Part shown: one piece after another, positions 52,294-60,489 of the stretch
Layout of the letters: every line of letters starts with the position of its first letter
How positions within the stretch are numbered: the first letter of the stretch is position 1
From: Sunxiuqinia elliptica
GTDB lineage: Bacteria > Bacteroidota > Bacteroidia > Bacteroidales > Prolixibacteraceae
Direction of reading: 5' to 3'
NCBI RefSeq assembly: GCF_900113005.1
Contig: NZ_FONW01000006.1
Span: 1 to 64,000 of the forward strand
DNA: 64,000 nt
The notes under the pieces: generated by a model
Seen by the model: the letters and a program-made list of their open reading frames with translations, nothing else
What the model was told of the DNA's origin: nothing
Databases searched by the model: none
Position numbers and translations under genes: made by a program

Positions 52294-53589
52294 ATGAGAC
52301 AATTTTTTTATATCGTACTGTTTTCGCTGATAACAACAGCTGGTTATGGAGGTAATGACTCCGTGGAAATCCCATTGGGAGGAAATGCCTACCTTAATCG
52401 TGAGGCTGGCAACATGAAGCTCACCAAGGAGGGGATTGCCAATTGGGATGATGAAAGAGCAATGGTGTCGAGCTGGTTTAAAGTGGGACACGAAGGACGC
52501 TTAACCCTTTCAATCAAAGCTAAAAGTGCTGACGGGAAATCAACGATAAAAGTGGAGGTTAATGAAAAGCCATTCCATGTGGAACTAAGCAATTCTGACT
52601 GGGAAATCATAAAGGTGGGAACAGTACAGGTGAAAGCAAACCAACATGTACAAGTTGATTTTCAAGGGAACTCAAAATCCGGAACTACTTTCGGAAGTGT
52701 TTCAGCTATTCTTGTTGAGGGAGAAGCTGCTCAAGAGCCATTAACCTTTGTTCGTGAGCCGGAGAACTTTTACTTTGGGCGTCGGGGACCATCTGTTCAC
52801 CTTTCCTATGAGGTTCCTAAGTCAGCAGGAAATATCGAATATTTTTACAATGAAGTTACTGTTCCAACAGGAGAGGATGTCGTTGGGTCTTATTATATGG
52901 TTAACGGATTTGGAGAGGGCTACTGCGGGATTCAGGTGAATTCATCAAGCGAGCGACGGATTTTATTTTCTGTTTGGAGTCCTTATACAACAGATGACCC
53001 TTCAGAAATCCCGGAAGATTCAAGGGTACTTCTATTGGAAAAGGGAACTGATGTGGTGACGAATGATTTTGGAGGAGAAGGATCTGGAGGACAAAGTTTC
53101 CGTCGATATTCATGGAAAGCAGGGGAAACTTACCAGTTCTTGACCCGGGTACATCCTGATGTAGATCGTGAAGGAGCAACGGTGTACACCGCTTGGTTTT
53201 TTGATCCCGATGAAGCGGCATGGCAGCTAATTGCATCGTTCTCGCGCCCAAAGACAGTTACTTGGTATAAGCGCCCTCATTCATTTTTGGAGAATTTTAT
53301 TCCTGCTCAGGGGTATCTTAGTCGTCAGGTTGAATTTGGCAACCAGTGGGCAATTACCGAAAAAGGAGAGTGGCTTGAGCTGACCAATGCAAAGTTCACA
53401 TATGATGCTACTGCGGCAGCAAAACGTAGAGCGGATTATTTTGGTGGCTTAAGTAATGGAAGACATGCATTTGTACTAAAAAACTGTGGATTTTTTGACA
53501 AGGACACAGTCTATGGAACGGTGTTTACAAGGAAGAGCTCTCTGCAGACCAAGCCGGATGTAGATCTTGATTCTTTACCGAATAAATAG
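52294..53589 (+). CDS. Secreted DUF5077-DUF3472 protein
   Basis: A 431-residue exported protein: signal peptide (MRQFFYIVLFSLITTAGYG), a DUF5077-like beta-sandwich (about 20-150, EIPLGGNAYLNREAGNM) and a DUF3472 domain (about 155-420, SVHLSYEVP, FGEGYCGIQVNSSSERRILF and SFRRYSWKAGETYQFLTRV in part). The two domains are commonly fused in Bacteroidota and sit in polysaccharide-utilisation clusters; activity is not established. It is 31 bases downstream of the M60 gene, so co-transcribed. Its last 65 bases are overlapped on the other strand by the sigma factor gene. Confidence 0.85.
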   Translation: MRQFFYIVLFSLITTAGYGGNDSVEIPLGGNAYLNREAGNMKLTKEGIANWDDERAMVSSWFKVGHEGRLTLSIKAKSADGKSTIKVEVNEKPFHVELSNSDWEIIKVGTVQVKANQHVQVDFQGNSKSGTTFGSVSAILVEGEAAQEPLTFVREPENFYFGRRGPSVHLSYEVPKSAGNIEYFYNEVTVPTGEDVVGSYYMVNGFGEGYCGIQVNSSSERRILFSVWSPYTTDDPSEIPEDSRVLLLEKGTDVVTNDFGGEGSGGQSFRRYSWKAGETYQFLTRVHPDVDREGATVYTAWFFDPDEAAWQLIASFSRPKTVTWYKRPHSFLENFIPAQGYLSRQVEFGNQWAITEKGEWLELTNAKFTYDATAAAKRRADYFGGLSNGRHAFVLKNCGFFDKDTVYGTVFTRKSSLQTKPDVDLDSLPNK

Positions 53590-54199
53590 CTTTATTGGTG
53601 AGCATAAATAGTAGTGTTAGGCTTTTTCTTAAGTCTTCACTACTAATTATGGCTTGCTTATTTTTATTTTGCAACTCTCTTCGCAATTTTGTCAGTGCCC
53701 TGGAGGCTAAGTTCATTGAAGATTGCTCATTGATATCAAGAATCTCGGCAATTTCCTTGTGCGGTAATTCCTGAATATACCTGAAATAAATGATCTGTTT
53801 TTGATTTTCTGATAATTGGTTGTAGGCTTGAAGTAACTTCTTAAGCAGTAGTAATTCCTCATCGTTGGCTCCAAGTTTTTTTTCTAACTCATCTTCATCA
53901 ACTATTAGATGAAATAAGGCATCCTTATCAGTGATTTGAAGCTTGTCTTTGTTGAGTTTATCAATGATGATATTTCGGATTGACTTTAACAGATAGGAGC
54001 GTACATGTTCCGTTGGCTTTATATTTTTACTTGAATAAAGCTTCACAAATAAATCCTGGATGCAGTCTTTTACAAAATCCATATCTGGATATAGTTTCAG
54101 CCCATAGTTAAGCAGGTGGTCATAATATTTTGTGTATATGACCTCCAGAATTTGTTTTTGTCCACTAATAAAAATGTTCCAGTAGGCGGAATCTTTCAT
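53525..54199 (-). CDS. ECF sigma factor at the far end of locus 2
   Basis: A 224-residue ECF-type sigma factor of the Bacteroidota FecI class. Region 2: YGLKLYPDMDFVKDCIQDLF; region 4: LSENQKQIIYFRYIQELPHK and EIAEILDINEQSSMNLASRA. It is the only sigma gene near locus 2 and is read toward it from the far end, 11 kb from the fecR gene. The last ~18 residues (from about 206) are antisense to the end of the DUF3472 gene and lie beyond the usual C-terminus of the family (which ends about LTLLFMLTN), so the original stop may have been lost. Confidence 0.92.
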   Translation of the reverse strand: MKDSAYWNIFISGQKQILEVIYTKYYDHLLNYGLKLYPDMDFVKDCIQDLFVKLYSSKNIKPTEHVRSYLLKSIRNIIIDKLNKDKLQITDKDALFHLIVDEDELEKKLGANDEELLLLKKLLQAYNQLSENQKQIIYFRYIQELPHKEIAEILDINEQSSMNLASRALTKLRRELQNKNKQAIISSEDLRKSLTLLFMLTNKAIYSVKNQDLHPAWSAESSSL

Positions 54200-54511
54200 T
54201 GCGTCGTTTAGTGAGATCTAATTTTCCTTTCTCCTCTTTTTAAGAGAATTTTAATATTAGAAGGATGAAAGATACCAAAAATAAAGATCGTAGGATGCTG
54301 TCTTAGTTGAAAAGTTTGGAACTTACTGCTGGCTGTTGGCTGTTTTGATAGGCCAATCTTTACGGCTTAAATAGCAAATGTTCATCAAGGAGAAGCTGTT
54401 GGGGTGTTTGATGAGTATTCAAGTCAAAGGCGAAAGGGAATCTGTTTCGTTTGGTCACTACTCCATTATCTACTTCCAATTACCTAAGTCTATTGTTGGT
54501 GGACTCTAATT
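54200..54511. other. Intergenic region between locus 2 sigma gene and TRIC gene
   Basis: 312 bases with no credible gene. On the minus strand upstream of the sigma gene a TATCTTTC sequence resembles TAnnTTTG at seven of eight positions. No repeat of the tRNA-Arg 3' end was found here, so there is no sign of an attachment site. Confidence 0.4.
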
Positions 54512-55156
54512 TTACAATTTTTTATTATTGCGGCGTGCTTCACGTTCGTCGGCGTACAACGAAGGAAGAGAAATGTTGAACTGGATAACCAACAAACGTA
54601 AAATGATAATGAAAAGTACCGGAACAGTTTGCAGAATAACAGTTGGAAGCTGTATGCGGTGTAATAATAGGTAAAGAATGGACCCTAAGATACAAACGGT
54701 AGCATAAACTTCTTTTTTGAAGATAACAGGAACTTCGTTAACTAAAATGTCGCGTAAAATACCTCCAAACACACCAGTTATGGTCCCTAATATGACACAG
54801 TTGACCGAAGCTAGTTCGTATTGTAAGCCAATTTGAACGCCAGTAACTGTGTAGAGAGCAAGTCCTATGGCATCAAAAAACAATAAGGGACGGTTAATAT
54901 GGAAGAGTCTCGATTTGAATACAATGGCGAAAATGGTTCCCGCCAAAATGAAATGGATGTAAGAAGTTTGTTCCAGCCAGAAAGCGGATTTGCCGGAAAG
55001 CAACATGTCGCGGACAGTTCCTCCGCCTACAGCAGTTGCAAAAGCAACAATCAGAACTCCAAATGGATCAAAGCGTTTGCTCATGGCCGTCAGTGCGCCT
55101 GATATCGCTAGTACAAACGATCCTAAAATGCTGATGTAGTTCAGTGTTGTTTCCAT
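54512..55156 (-). CDS. TRIC (UPF0126) family cation channel
   Basis: A 214-residue inner-membrane protein with about seven hydrophobic spans, made of two similar halves, each with the Gly/Arg/Asp motif of the family: AVGGGTVRDMLLSG in the first and GVFGGILRDILVNE in the second. Such proteins are prokaryotic relatives of trimeric intracellular cation channels. The physiological ion is unknown here. It is divergent from mazG, and two palindromes lie in the gap. Confidence 0.9.
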   Translation of the reverse strand: METTLNYISILGSFVLAISGALTAMSKRFDPFGVLIVAFATAVGGGTVRDMLLSGKSAFWLEQTSYIHFILAGTIFAIVFKSRLFHINRPLLFFDAIGLALYTVTGVQIGLQYELASVNCVILGTITGVFGGILRDILVNEVPVIFKKEVYATVCILGSILYLLLHRIQLPTVILQTVPVLFIIILRLLVIQFNISLPSLYADEREARRNNKKL

Positions 55157-55294
55157 GTTTTACGGGCTGTCTTTTGTGCTTGAAACGAGCTGATTGATTA
55201 TTCTTTACTGTCTGTTATTTTCGATTGATTTTGGCCGGCAATGATACACATTTTTATTTAGGAACAGGGGGACTCATAAAAAATGTTTTAGATG

Positions 55295-55304
55295 TTTACG
55301 TAAA
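55295..55304. promoter_or_regulatory. Palindrome TTTACGTAAA, copy 1
   Basis: Perfect 10-base palindrome in the divergent gap between the TRIC gene and mazG, 139 bases from the TRIC start. The same sequence recurs 64 bases downstream. Candidate operator for a dimeric regulator. Confidence 0.45.
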
Positions 55305-55357
55305 AGTTAAGTAGCCGGTTAGAACTCGTCTTTTCGAAATCAGTTGGCAAATTCAAA

Positions 55358-55369
55358 GTTTACGTAAAC
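55358..55369. promoter_or_regulatory. Palindrome GTTTACGTAAAC, copy 2
   Basis: Perfect 12-base palindrome containing the same TTTACGTAAA core as the copy at 55295. It lies about 36 bases upstream of the mazG -7 element, so a bound protein would overlap the -33 region or just upstream of it. Confidence 0.5.
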
Positions 55370-55404
55370 TTACTGCAGTTGGTGGGTGCTTTAAATAAAG
55401 ATTG

Positions 55405-55412
55405 TAATTTTG
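55405..55412 (+). promoter_or_regulatory. -7 element of mazG
   Basis: TAATTTTG matches TAnnTTTG and lies 25 bases before the mazG ATG. A TTG about 23 bases further upstream is a weak -33 candidate. Confidence 0.4.
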
Positions 55413-55437
55413 AAGATTGAATTAAAACCAAGTATAG

Positions 55438-56217
55438 ATGAATCGGAAATTAGAAGCTTTCAAACGTTTGCTAACGATTATGGACGAATTGCGGGAGCAA
55501 TGTCCTTGGGATCGAGAACAAACTTTCGAATCGTTACGCAAGTTAACCATCGAAGAGACTTATGAGTTAGGCGATGCTATTTTACAGGCTGATCTTCAGG
55601 AAATAAAAAAAGAATTGGGAGATTTATTGCTTCACATTGTTTTTTACGCCAAAATAGGATCTGAAAAGAATGCTTTTGATATTGCTGACGTCATCAATAG
55701 TTTGAATGAAAAGCTCATTTACCGTCATCCGCATATCTACGGCGATGTGAAAGTTGACGGCTCTCGTGCTGTTGAGCAAAATTGGGAAGCTTTGAAACTG
55801 AAGGAAAAAGGACGAAAGAAAAAGACGGTTTTAGAGGGCGTTCCTTCTTCCTTGCCAGCTTTGGTTAAAGCTAACCGTATTCAGGAAAAGGCAAGCGGCG
55901 TTGGCTTTGATTGGGAACATCCAGAGCAAGTGTGGGATAAGGTGAAGGAAGAGGTTTCGGAATTACAGCACGAGTTAAATGAAGATCACAAAGACAAAAT
56001 AGAAGCGGAATTTGGCGATCTGTTTTTTGCGATGGTCAATGCAGCACGTTTGTATGGCGTTGATCCCGAAGCAGCATTGGAGCGCACAAACTTGAAATTT
56101 ATGAGGCGTTTCAATTATCTTGAAAGTCAGACCTTGAAGAAAGGAACCGATTTAAAAGATTTATCGCTTGAGGAAATGGACCGTTATTGGGATGAAGCAA
56201 AGAAAATGGAGGAATAA
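55438..56217 (+). CDS. mazG: Nucleoside triphosphate pyrophosphohydrolase
   Basis: A 259-residue MazG of the tandem type, with two all-alpha MazG domains. The N-terminal one has CPWDREQTFESLRKLTIEET and the EEx..ExxD metal motif around ELGDLLLHIVFYAK; the second has VSELQHELN and EAEFGDLFFAMVNAARLY. It hydrolyses NTPs to NMP and pyrophosphate and can clear non-canonical nucleotides. Length is typical. A palindrome pair and a promoter element lie upstream; a strong terminator follows. Confidence 0.95.
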   Translation: MNRKLEAFKRLLTIMDELREQCPWDREQTFESLRKLTIEETYELGDAILQADLQEIKKELGDLLLHIVFYAKIGSEKNAFDIADVINSLNEKLIYRHPHIYGDVKVDGSRAVEQNWEALKLKEKGRKKKTVLEGVPSSLPALVKANRIQEKASGVGFDWEHPEQVWDKVKEEVSELQHELNEDHKDKIEAEFGDLFFAMVNAARLYGVDPEAALERTNLKFMRRFNYLESQTLKKGTDLKDLSLEEMDRYWDEAKKMEE

Positions 56218-56257
56218 AAAATAGCCGGGTAAATGAGGAGCACTTGCCCGGCTATTT
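56218..56257. terminator. Terminator between mazG and the CDGSH gene
   Basis: Arms AAATAGCCGGG and CCCGGCTATTT (perfect) around an 18-base loop, followed by CTTT. It directly follows the mazG stop and ends 3 bases before the convergent CDGSH stop, so it can serve both. Confidence 0.88.
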
Positions 56258-56259
56258 CT

Positions 56260-56496
56260 TTATAGTTTTTTATGCGATCCGTCGCAAAATGGAGGATTGT
56301 CCGTCTGTTTGCAACGGCACCAGAAAACTGTTTGTACTTCAGGGATTTTCACTTCCTTAGGGCTAAATTCACTTCCTTTGTGTGAGCCATCGCAAAATGG
56401 TTGATTCTGACTTTTTCCACAAGCGCACCAGTAGTAAGTGCCTGGCTGCATTTCCATCATCAGTGGACTTTTTTCAGCTACTTTTCCTTTAGGCAT
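56260..56496 (-). CDS. CDGSH iron-sulfur protein with two motifs
   Basis: A 78-residue protein with two CDGSH-type [2Fe-2S] sites: CACGKSQNQPFCDGSH (residues about 22-37) and CRCKQTDNPPFCDGSH (about 59-74). Each provides three Cys and one His. Double-motif forms resemble the miner2/MitoNEET-related bacterial class thought to carry electrons or clusters in the cytoplasm. No signal peptide. Convergent with mazG. Confidence 0.92.
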   Translation of the reverse strand: MPKGKVAEKSPLMMEMQPGTYYWCACGKSQNQPFCDGSHKGSEFSPKEVKIPEVQTVFWCRCKQTDNPPFCDGSHKKL

Positions 56497-56576
56497 AATT
56501 GGATTTTTTATCGGTTATTACCAATGCTTAAGTTGGTCATTTTAGGACACTTTTCCAAGCTTCAGAGCTTTTGAAT

Positions 56577-57407
56577 TTATTTTTCGATACGATAAGCAAC
56601 AACTTGGTTGTCAAAAAAAGTTGGGACGAGAAGTAAGTCTAGCTTTTTAGCGAAAAAGACGTCTGCTGTATTGATCTTCTCGGCCGTTGAATCCCATAGC
56701 TTCGTTAGTTGATCACCATCGAGGTAGTAAATTCGGCCTGCCCAATTGGAGAAAACAAAATTGTCTTTATTATCTTTTTCGAGTCCATCAATGCCATTGC
56801 AATCGCTGCGTAGCGTTTTAAGTTCCTTTGTTTTTAGATCAGCGACTTGTAGTTTTTGTGAGCCGATGTACAATTGCCCATTTTCGGTATAAAGTCCATT
56901 GACGTCAGAGAGCTCATCATTATCCATCCACACGGAAAATACACCATCTTCTAAAATGTGAATTTTACCCGTCCGTGTGTCGCTTACAAAAATGTTCCCA
57001 TTTTTACAGGCAGCCACATCATTTAAAAAGATGGACTCGGGAGCTGGATATCTTTTAACAATTTGTTTCTTGCTAATGTCGATTTCCACCAGCTCATCAA
57101 TATCCGAAACGTAGAGTTTGCCTTCAAATATTGCCATCCCTTTGGGGGCGCTCAGTCCGGTTACCCATTTCATTTCTTTTACCGTTCCATCCGGATTCAA
57201 TTGCGTAATGTATCCATTGCCATCTTTTTCAGAAGGATTTTCATTAATGTTGGCGACAAAGATGACATCCAGGTCAGCATCATAATAAACAGATTCAGGA
57301 GTTTGCATCGTTGGCCCTGTTCGCCAAACTTCTACAAGTTTTTGGGAATAGCCGTACAAAGAGAAAAATAAAATAAATACGGCCAGAATTGTTTTTTTTA
57401 GGTTCAT
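56577..57407 (-). CDS. Exported SMP-30/gluconolactonase-like beta-propeller protein
   Basis: A 276-residue protein (start at the ATG at 57407, MNLKKTILAVFILFF) with a signal peptide ending near YSQ. The rest is a six-bladed propeller with repeats of the SMP-30/NHL type: GLSAPKGMAIFEGKLYVSDI, VAACKNGNIFVSDTRTGKI and NVFSNW-like blades (VFSNWAGRIYYL). A metal-dependent lactonase role is the family guess; the canonical Glu/Asn/Asp ligands could not be assigned with certainty. The longer upstream frame is rejected because it overlaps the divergent lactonase leader and lacks a signal there. Confidence 0.75.
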   Translation of the reverse strand: MNLKKTILAVFILFFSLYGYSQKLVEVWRTGPTMQTPESVYYDADLDVIFVANINENPSEKDGNGYITQLNPDGTVKEMKWVTGLSAPKGMAIFEGKLYVSDIDELVEIDISKKQIVKRYPAPESIFLNDVAACKNGNIFVSDTRTGKIHILEDGVFSVWMDNDELSDVNGLYTENGQLYIGSQKLQVADLKTKELKTLRSDCNGIDGLEKDNKDNFVFSNWAGRIYYLDGDQLTKLWDSTAEKINTADVFFAKKLDLLLVPTFFDNQVVAYRIEK

Positions 57408-57484
57408 TTCCGTTATTTTTAAATTTAGTTCTATCCACTTTAACAAGACAATTATCATTTGGTTTTTACCTTAAACAGAGATTT

Positions 57485-58609
57485 ATGAAAATTATAACTC
57501 AAGCTATTGTGTTGACTGCTATTTTATTAGGGGGATGCTCTCCTTCGCCCAAAGATACCTTACTTTATATTGGAACTTATACGGACACCGGAAGCGAAGG
57601 AATTTATTGTTACCAGTTCAACAAAGAGTCTGGCGAGATGACTCCCAAATTCATAACGCCCCACAAGGAAAACCCATCGTTTTTGACAATTAGTCCCGAT
57701 CAAAAATATTTGTATGCAGTTTCTGAAGTAACAGAAAGTCCTGATTTCGCCAGTGGTTCTGTTTCTGCTTACCAGATTTTGGATTCAGGTGAGTTGGAGA
57801 AAATTAACCAACAGGCAACTGGTGGTTTGCATCCATGTCATGTTACTGTTTCGCCTGATGGTCAATTTGTGGTGGCGTCCAACTATTCCAGTGGGAGCTT
57901 GAGTTGTTTTGAACGTCAGGCTGATGGTGGACTTAAGGAAATGATGCAGCTTATTCAGCATGCTGGAACTGGTGCCGATTCCGTTCGACAGTCAGCTCCT
58001 CACGCGCATTCTGCTTTATTTACTTCAAAGGGCTTACTGATTTCAGCTGACCTGGGAACCGACCAGCTGGATTTTTATCATTATGATGAAAGGGGCAAAG
58101 AGTTTCAGCCGGCGGAGCAAGCTTCTTTGGAGATGAATCCCGGAGCTGGTCCTCGCCATTTTGCATTTTCGCCTGACGAGCAGTTTATTTATGTTGCCAA
58201 TGAATTGGATGCAACCATCAGTGTATTGAAAAAGGAAGGGGCCAAGTATGAGCTGTTGGAAAGCATTTCATCTGTTCCGGCAGATTTTTCAGGTGTGAAC
58301 TATGGAGCCGATGTGCATTTAAGTCCGAATGGGCGCTTTGTCTATTGCTCAAACCGGGGGCATAATTCCATTGCTGTTTTCGAACGTTTGGATGATGGGC
58401 GCATTCGCTTGTTGCAAACGGAATCGGTTCGAGGAGATTGGCCCCGGAACTTTACTCTTTCGCCAGATGGTCGCTTTTTGTTGGTCGCTAATCAGAAGTC
58501 GAATAATATAACTGTTTTTTGGGTTGACCAGAAGACAGGCTTGTTGACCTATACAGGCAATCAGCTTGAGCTTATGGCTCCGGTTTGTTTGCAGTTTTTG
58601 GAGCGCTGA
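57485..58609 (+). CDS. Lactonase family lipoprotein, 6-phosphogluconolactonase (YbhE) type
   Basis: A 374-residue seven-bladed beta-propeller of the YbhE-type Pgl family. Start chosen at the ATG at 57485; it gives a lipobox at Cys18 (ILLGGCSPS), which the upstream-extended frame would bury. Family stretches: LLYIGTYTDTGSEGIYCYQF, LTISPDQKYLYAVSE, HPCHVTVSPDGQFVVASNYS, GAGPRHFAFSPDEQFIYVAN and WPRNFTLSPDGRFLLVANQK. The lipid anchor places it in the periplasm or on the outer membrane, so the substrate is more likely a free sugar lactone than a sugar phosphate. Divergent from the SMP-30-like gene and upstream of an aldose dehydrogenase. Confidence 0.88.
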   Translation: MKIITQAIVLTAILLGGCSPSPKDTLLYIGTYTDTGSEGIYCYQFNKESGEMTPKFITPHKENPSFLTISPDQKYLYAVSEVTESPDFASGSVSAYQILDSGELEKINQQATGGLHPCHVTVSPDGQFVVASNYSSGSLSCFERQADGGLKEMMQLIQHAGTGADSVRQSAPHAHSALFTSKGLLISADLGTDQLDFYHYDERGKEFQPAEQASLEMNPGAGPRHFAFSPDEQFIYVANELDATISVLKKEGAKYELLESISSVPADFSGVNYGADVHLSPNGRFVYCSNRGHNSIAVFERLDDGRIRLLQTESVRGDWPRNFTLSPDGRFLLVANQKSNNITVFWVDQKTGLLTYTGNQLELMAPVCLQFLER

Positions 58610-58773
58610 TTGATAACAGCAATTGAATTGTAGGTAGGGGGCAGAGGTATACCTTTGGGTGCTTTATCTTTGTTGTGGAATTTTAAAGCACAATTGTTTG
58701 ATTTTATTAACAGTTGTCCATTAACTTTTTAGTTAAGCTATTGTTGTGTTGTATTGAAAAATAAACGTATTAC

Positions 58774-60183
58774 ATGATGAATCAAATCCTAAAAAACCTA
58801 AGCGTTCTCATCGTTGCATTATTTTTTGGAAGTTGCACAATGAGTAACGGACAACATTCGGAGCAGCAAATGAAGAAAGCTGCTGAAAACTACCAAAATT
58901 ATTGTGCCGGCTGTCACGGAAATAATCTGGAAAAATTTGAGCAAAAAGACTGGATGTACGGTGATGACAACTCCAGTATCGTGCAAAGTATTACCCATGG
59001 GCGCGAGGAGATGGGCATGCCTGGCTTTGAAGTGACATTCTCGAAAGAGGAAGTTGAAGCTTTGGCAGAGTACGTTCGTAAGGGGGTGCCCGAAGATAAA
59101 GAAACGCTTCAACCGGCGCTTTCTGCAAACCAGCTGGTTGAGTCTGAGGTTCAGAAATTTATTATTGATACCGTTGTATCAGGGTTGGAGGTACCTTGGG
59201 GCTTGGAGTTTTTACCTAATGGTGACCTGTTGATTGCAGAGCGTTCAGCTAAGCTCTTCCGTTTTACCAATAATGAGTTGCAGGAAATTTCAGGCTTGCC
59301 AAACATATTGGTGAAAGGGCAGGGAGGCTTGCTCGATCTGGAGCTTCATCCTGACTATGAAAGTAACGGATGGATTTACATGGCCTATTCAGGTTATGCT
59401 GATGGGAGTCCTGATGAGGCTTGCACCAACATTATGCGGGCGCGATTACAAGGAAATTCCCTGGTTGATCAGGAGCTGATTTTTGATGGTTATCCTGATT
59501 CGAACAAGGGACACCATTGGGGGTGTAAACTGGAGTTTGATCGCGAGGGATACTTGTTTTTTGGGATTGGCGATCGCGGAAGTCGTGATGTTAATCCACA
59601 AAGTTTGACAAATACCAACGGGAAAATCCATCGGATTCATGATGATGGCTCCATTCCGGAGGACAATCCATTTGTGAGTACCCCGGATGCGGTTAAAAGT
59701 ATTTACTCTTATGGACACCGTAATCCGCAGGGAACAGCCATGCATCCGGAAACTGGAGAGATTTGGGAAACGGAACATGGGCCTCGAGGTGGAGATGAAT
59801 TGAACCTGATTAAGCCTGGAGTAAATTACGGTTGGCCAGTGATCTCGTATGGAATTAACTACGATGGAACCAGCTTTACAGATCTTACAGAGAAGGAAGG
59901 CATGGAGCAGCCACTTACCTATTGGGATCCTTCAATTGCTCCATGTGGTACAACCTTTGTAAAAGGTGACCGATATAAAAACTGGAAGAATAATATTTTA
60001 ATTGGCTCGTTGCGTTTTATGTATCTCGAACGGGTGGTATTGGATGGTTATCAAGTTGTGAATCATGAAAAGCTGCTGGAAGGTATCGGACGTGTTCGCA
60101 ATGTGGAGATGAGCCCTGATGGTTATGTCTATGTGGCGGTTGAAAACCCCGGAAAAATTCTACGGCTGGTTCCGGTCGAATAG
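58774..60183 (+). CDS. Cytochrome c-fused PQQ-dependent sugar dehydrogenase lipoprotein
   Basis: A 469-residue envelope protein. Lipobox Cys21 (FFGSCTMSNG), an N-terminal cytochrome c domain with CAGCH at 44-48 and a Met-ligand segment MGMPGFEV, then a six-bladed propeller of the soluble glucose/sorbosone dehydrogenase family (about 130-469): VPWGLEFLPNGDLLIAERS, GGLLDLELHPDYESNGW, HHWGCKLEFDREGYLFFGIG, YSYGHRNPQGTAMHPETGE and HGPRGGDELNLIKPGVNYGW. The enzyme would oxidise aldoses to lactones and pass electrons to the haem. The lactonases next to it could open the products. PQQ dependence is a family inference; no pqq genes are in the window. Confidence 0.9.
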   Translation: MMNQILKNLSVLIVALFFGSCTMSNGQHSEQQMKKAAENYQNYCAGCHGNNLEKFEQKDWMYGDDNSSIVQSITHGREEMGMPGFEVTFSKEEVEALAEYVRKGVPEDKETLQPALSANQLVESEVQKFIIDTVVSGLEVPWGLEFLPNGDLLIAERSAKLFRFTNNELQEISGLPNILVKGQGGLLDLELHPDYESNGWIYMAYSGYADGSPDEACTNIMRARLQGNSLVDQELIFDGYPDSNKGHHWGCKLEFDREGYLFFGIGDRGSRDVNPQSLTNTNGKIHRIHDDGSIPEDNPFVSTPDAVKSIYSYGHRNPQGTAMHPETGEIWETEHGPRGGDELNLIKPGVNYGWPVISYGINYDGTSFTDLTEKEGMEQPLTYWDPSIAPCGTTFVKGDRYKNWKNNILIGSLRFMYLERVVLDGYQVVNHEKLLEGIGRVRNVEMSPDGYVYVAVENPGKILRLVPVE

Positions 60184-60218
60184 CAAAAATTCACCTTCAT
60201 ATAAAAGAATTAAACTAG

Positions 60219-60246
60219 AAAAACTCCCCATAACGGGGAGTTTTTT
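60219..60246. terminator. Terminator between the dehydrogenase gene and amtB
   Basis: Arms AAAACTCCCC and GGGGAGTTTT with a 5-base loop and T runs on both strands. On the minus strand it starts 22 bases after the second, distal stop codon of amtB, which supports 60268 as the original gene end. Confidence 0.92.
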
Positions 60247-60267
60247 GAGCATAAACGAATAGCGACG

Positions 60268-60489
60268 TTAAAGCAGTTTGTCGCTCTTGTATTGAAAATC
60301 GTATGATTCATTGTGCTGACTAATATCCAGTCCGATTTTTTCAGATTGAGCAGATACGCGCAACAGAACAATCAGGTCGGTAATTTTATAGAGTAGGTAA
60401 GATCCACCAAACGTAAAAACTCCCACAATTAATAGCGCTAACAGATGGTATAAGAAAGTGGTGAACTCTCCGTAAATGAGTCCAACCTC
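60268..60489 (-). pseudogene. Detached C-terminal part of amtB beyond an in-frame TAA
   Basis: After the TAA at 60492-60490 the same frame stays open for 73 codons to a TAA at 60270-60268. The translation begins EVGLIYGEFTTFLYHLLALL, contains one strong membrane span (LLALLIVGVFTFGGSYLLY) and ends with KITDLIVLLRVSAQSEKIGL, the classic last helix and cytoplasmic tail of AmtB (LRVS..E..GLDxSxH). The segment is therefore the true end of the transporter, separated from it by a single stop codon. It has no ATG near its start. Confidence 0.88.

Noticed and set aside
40522-54511. Locus 2 as a tRNA-integrated island with att repeats
   Set aside because: No integrase and no repeat of the tRNA-Arg 3' end were found within the window; kept only as a hypothesis.
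57408-57484. Longer N-termini of both divergent propeller proteins, overlapping each other
   Set aside because: The later ATGs (57407 and 57485) give proper signal peptide and lipobox; the extensions would bury them.
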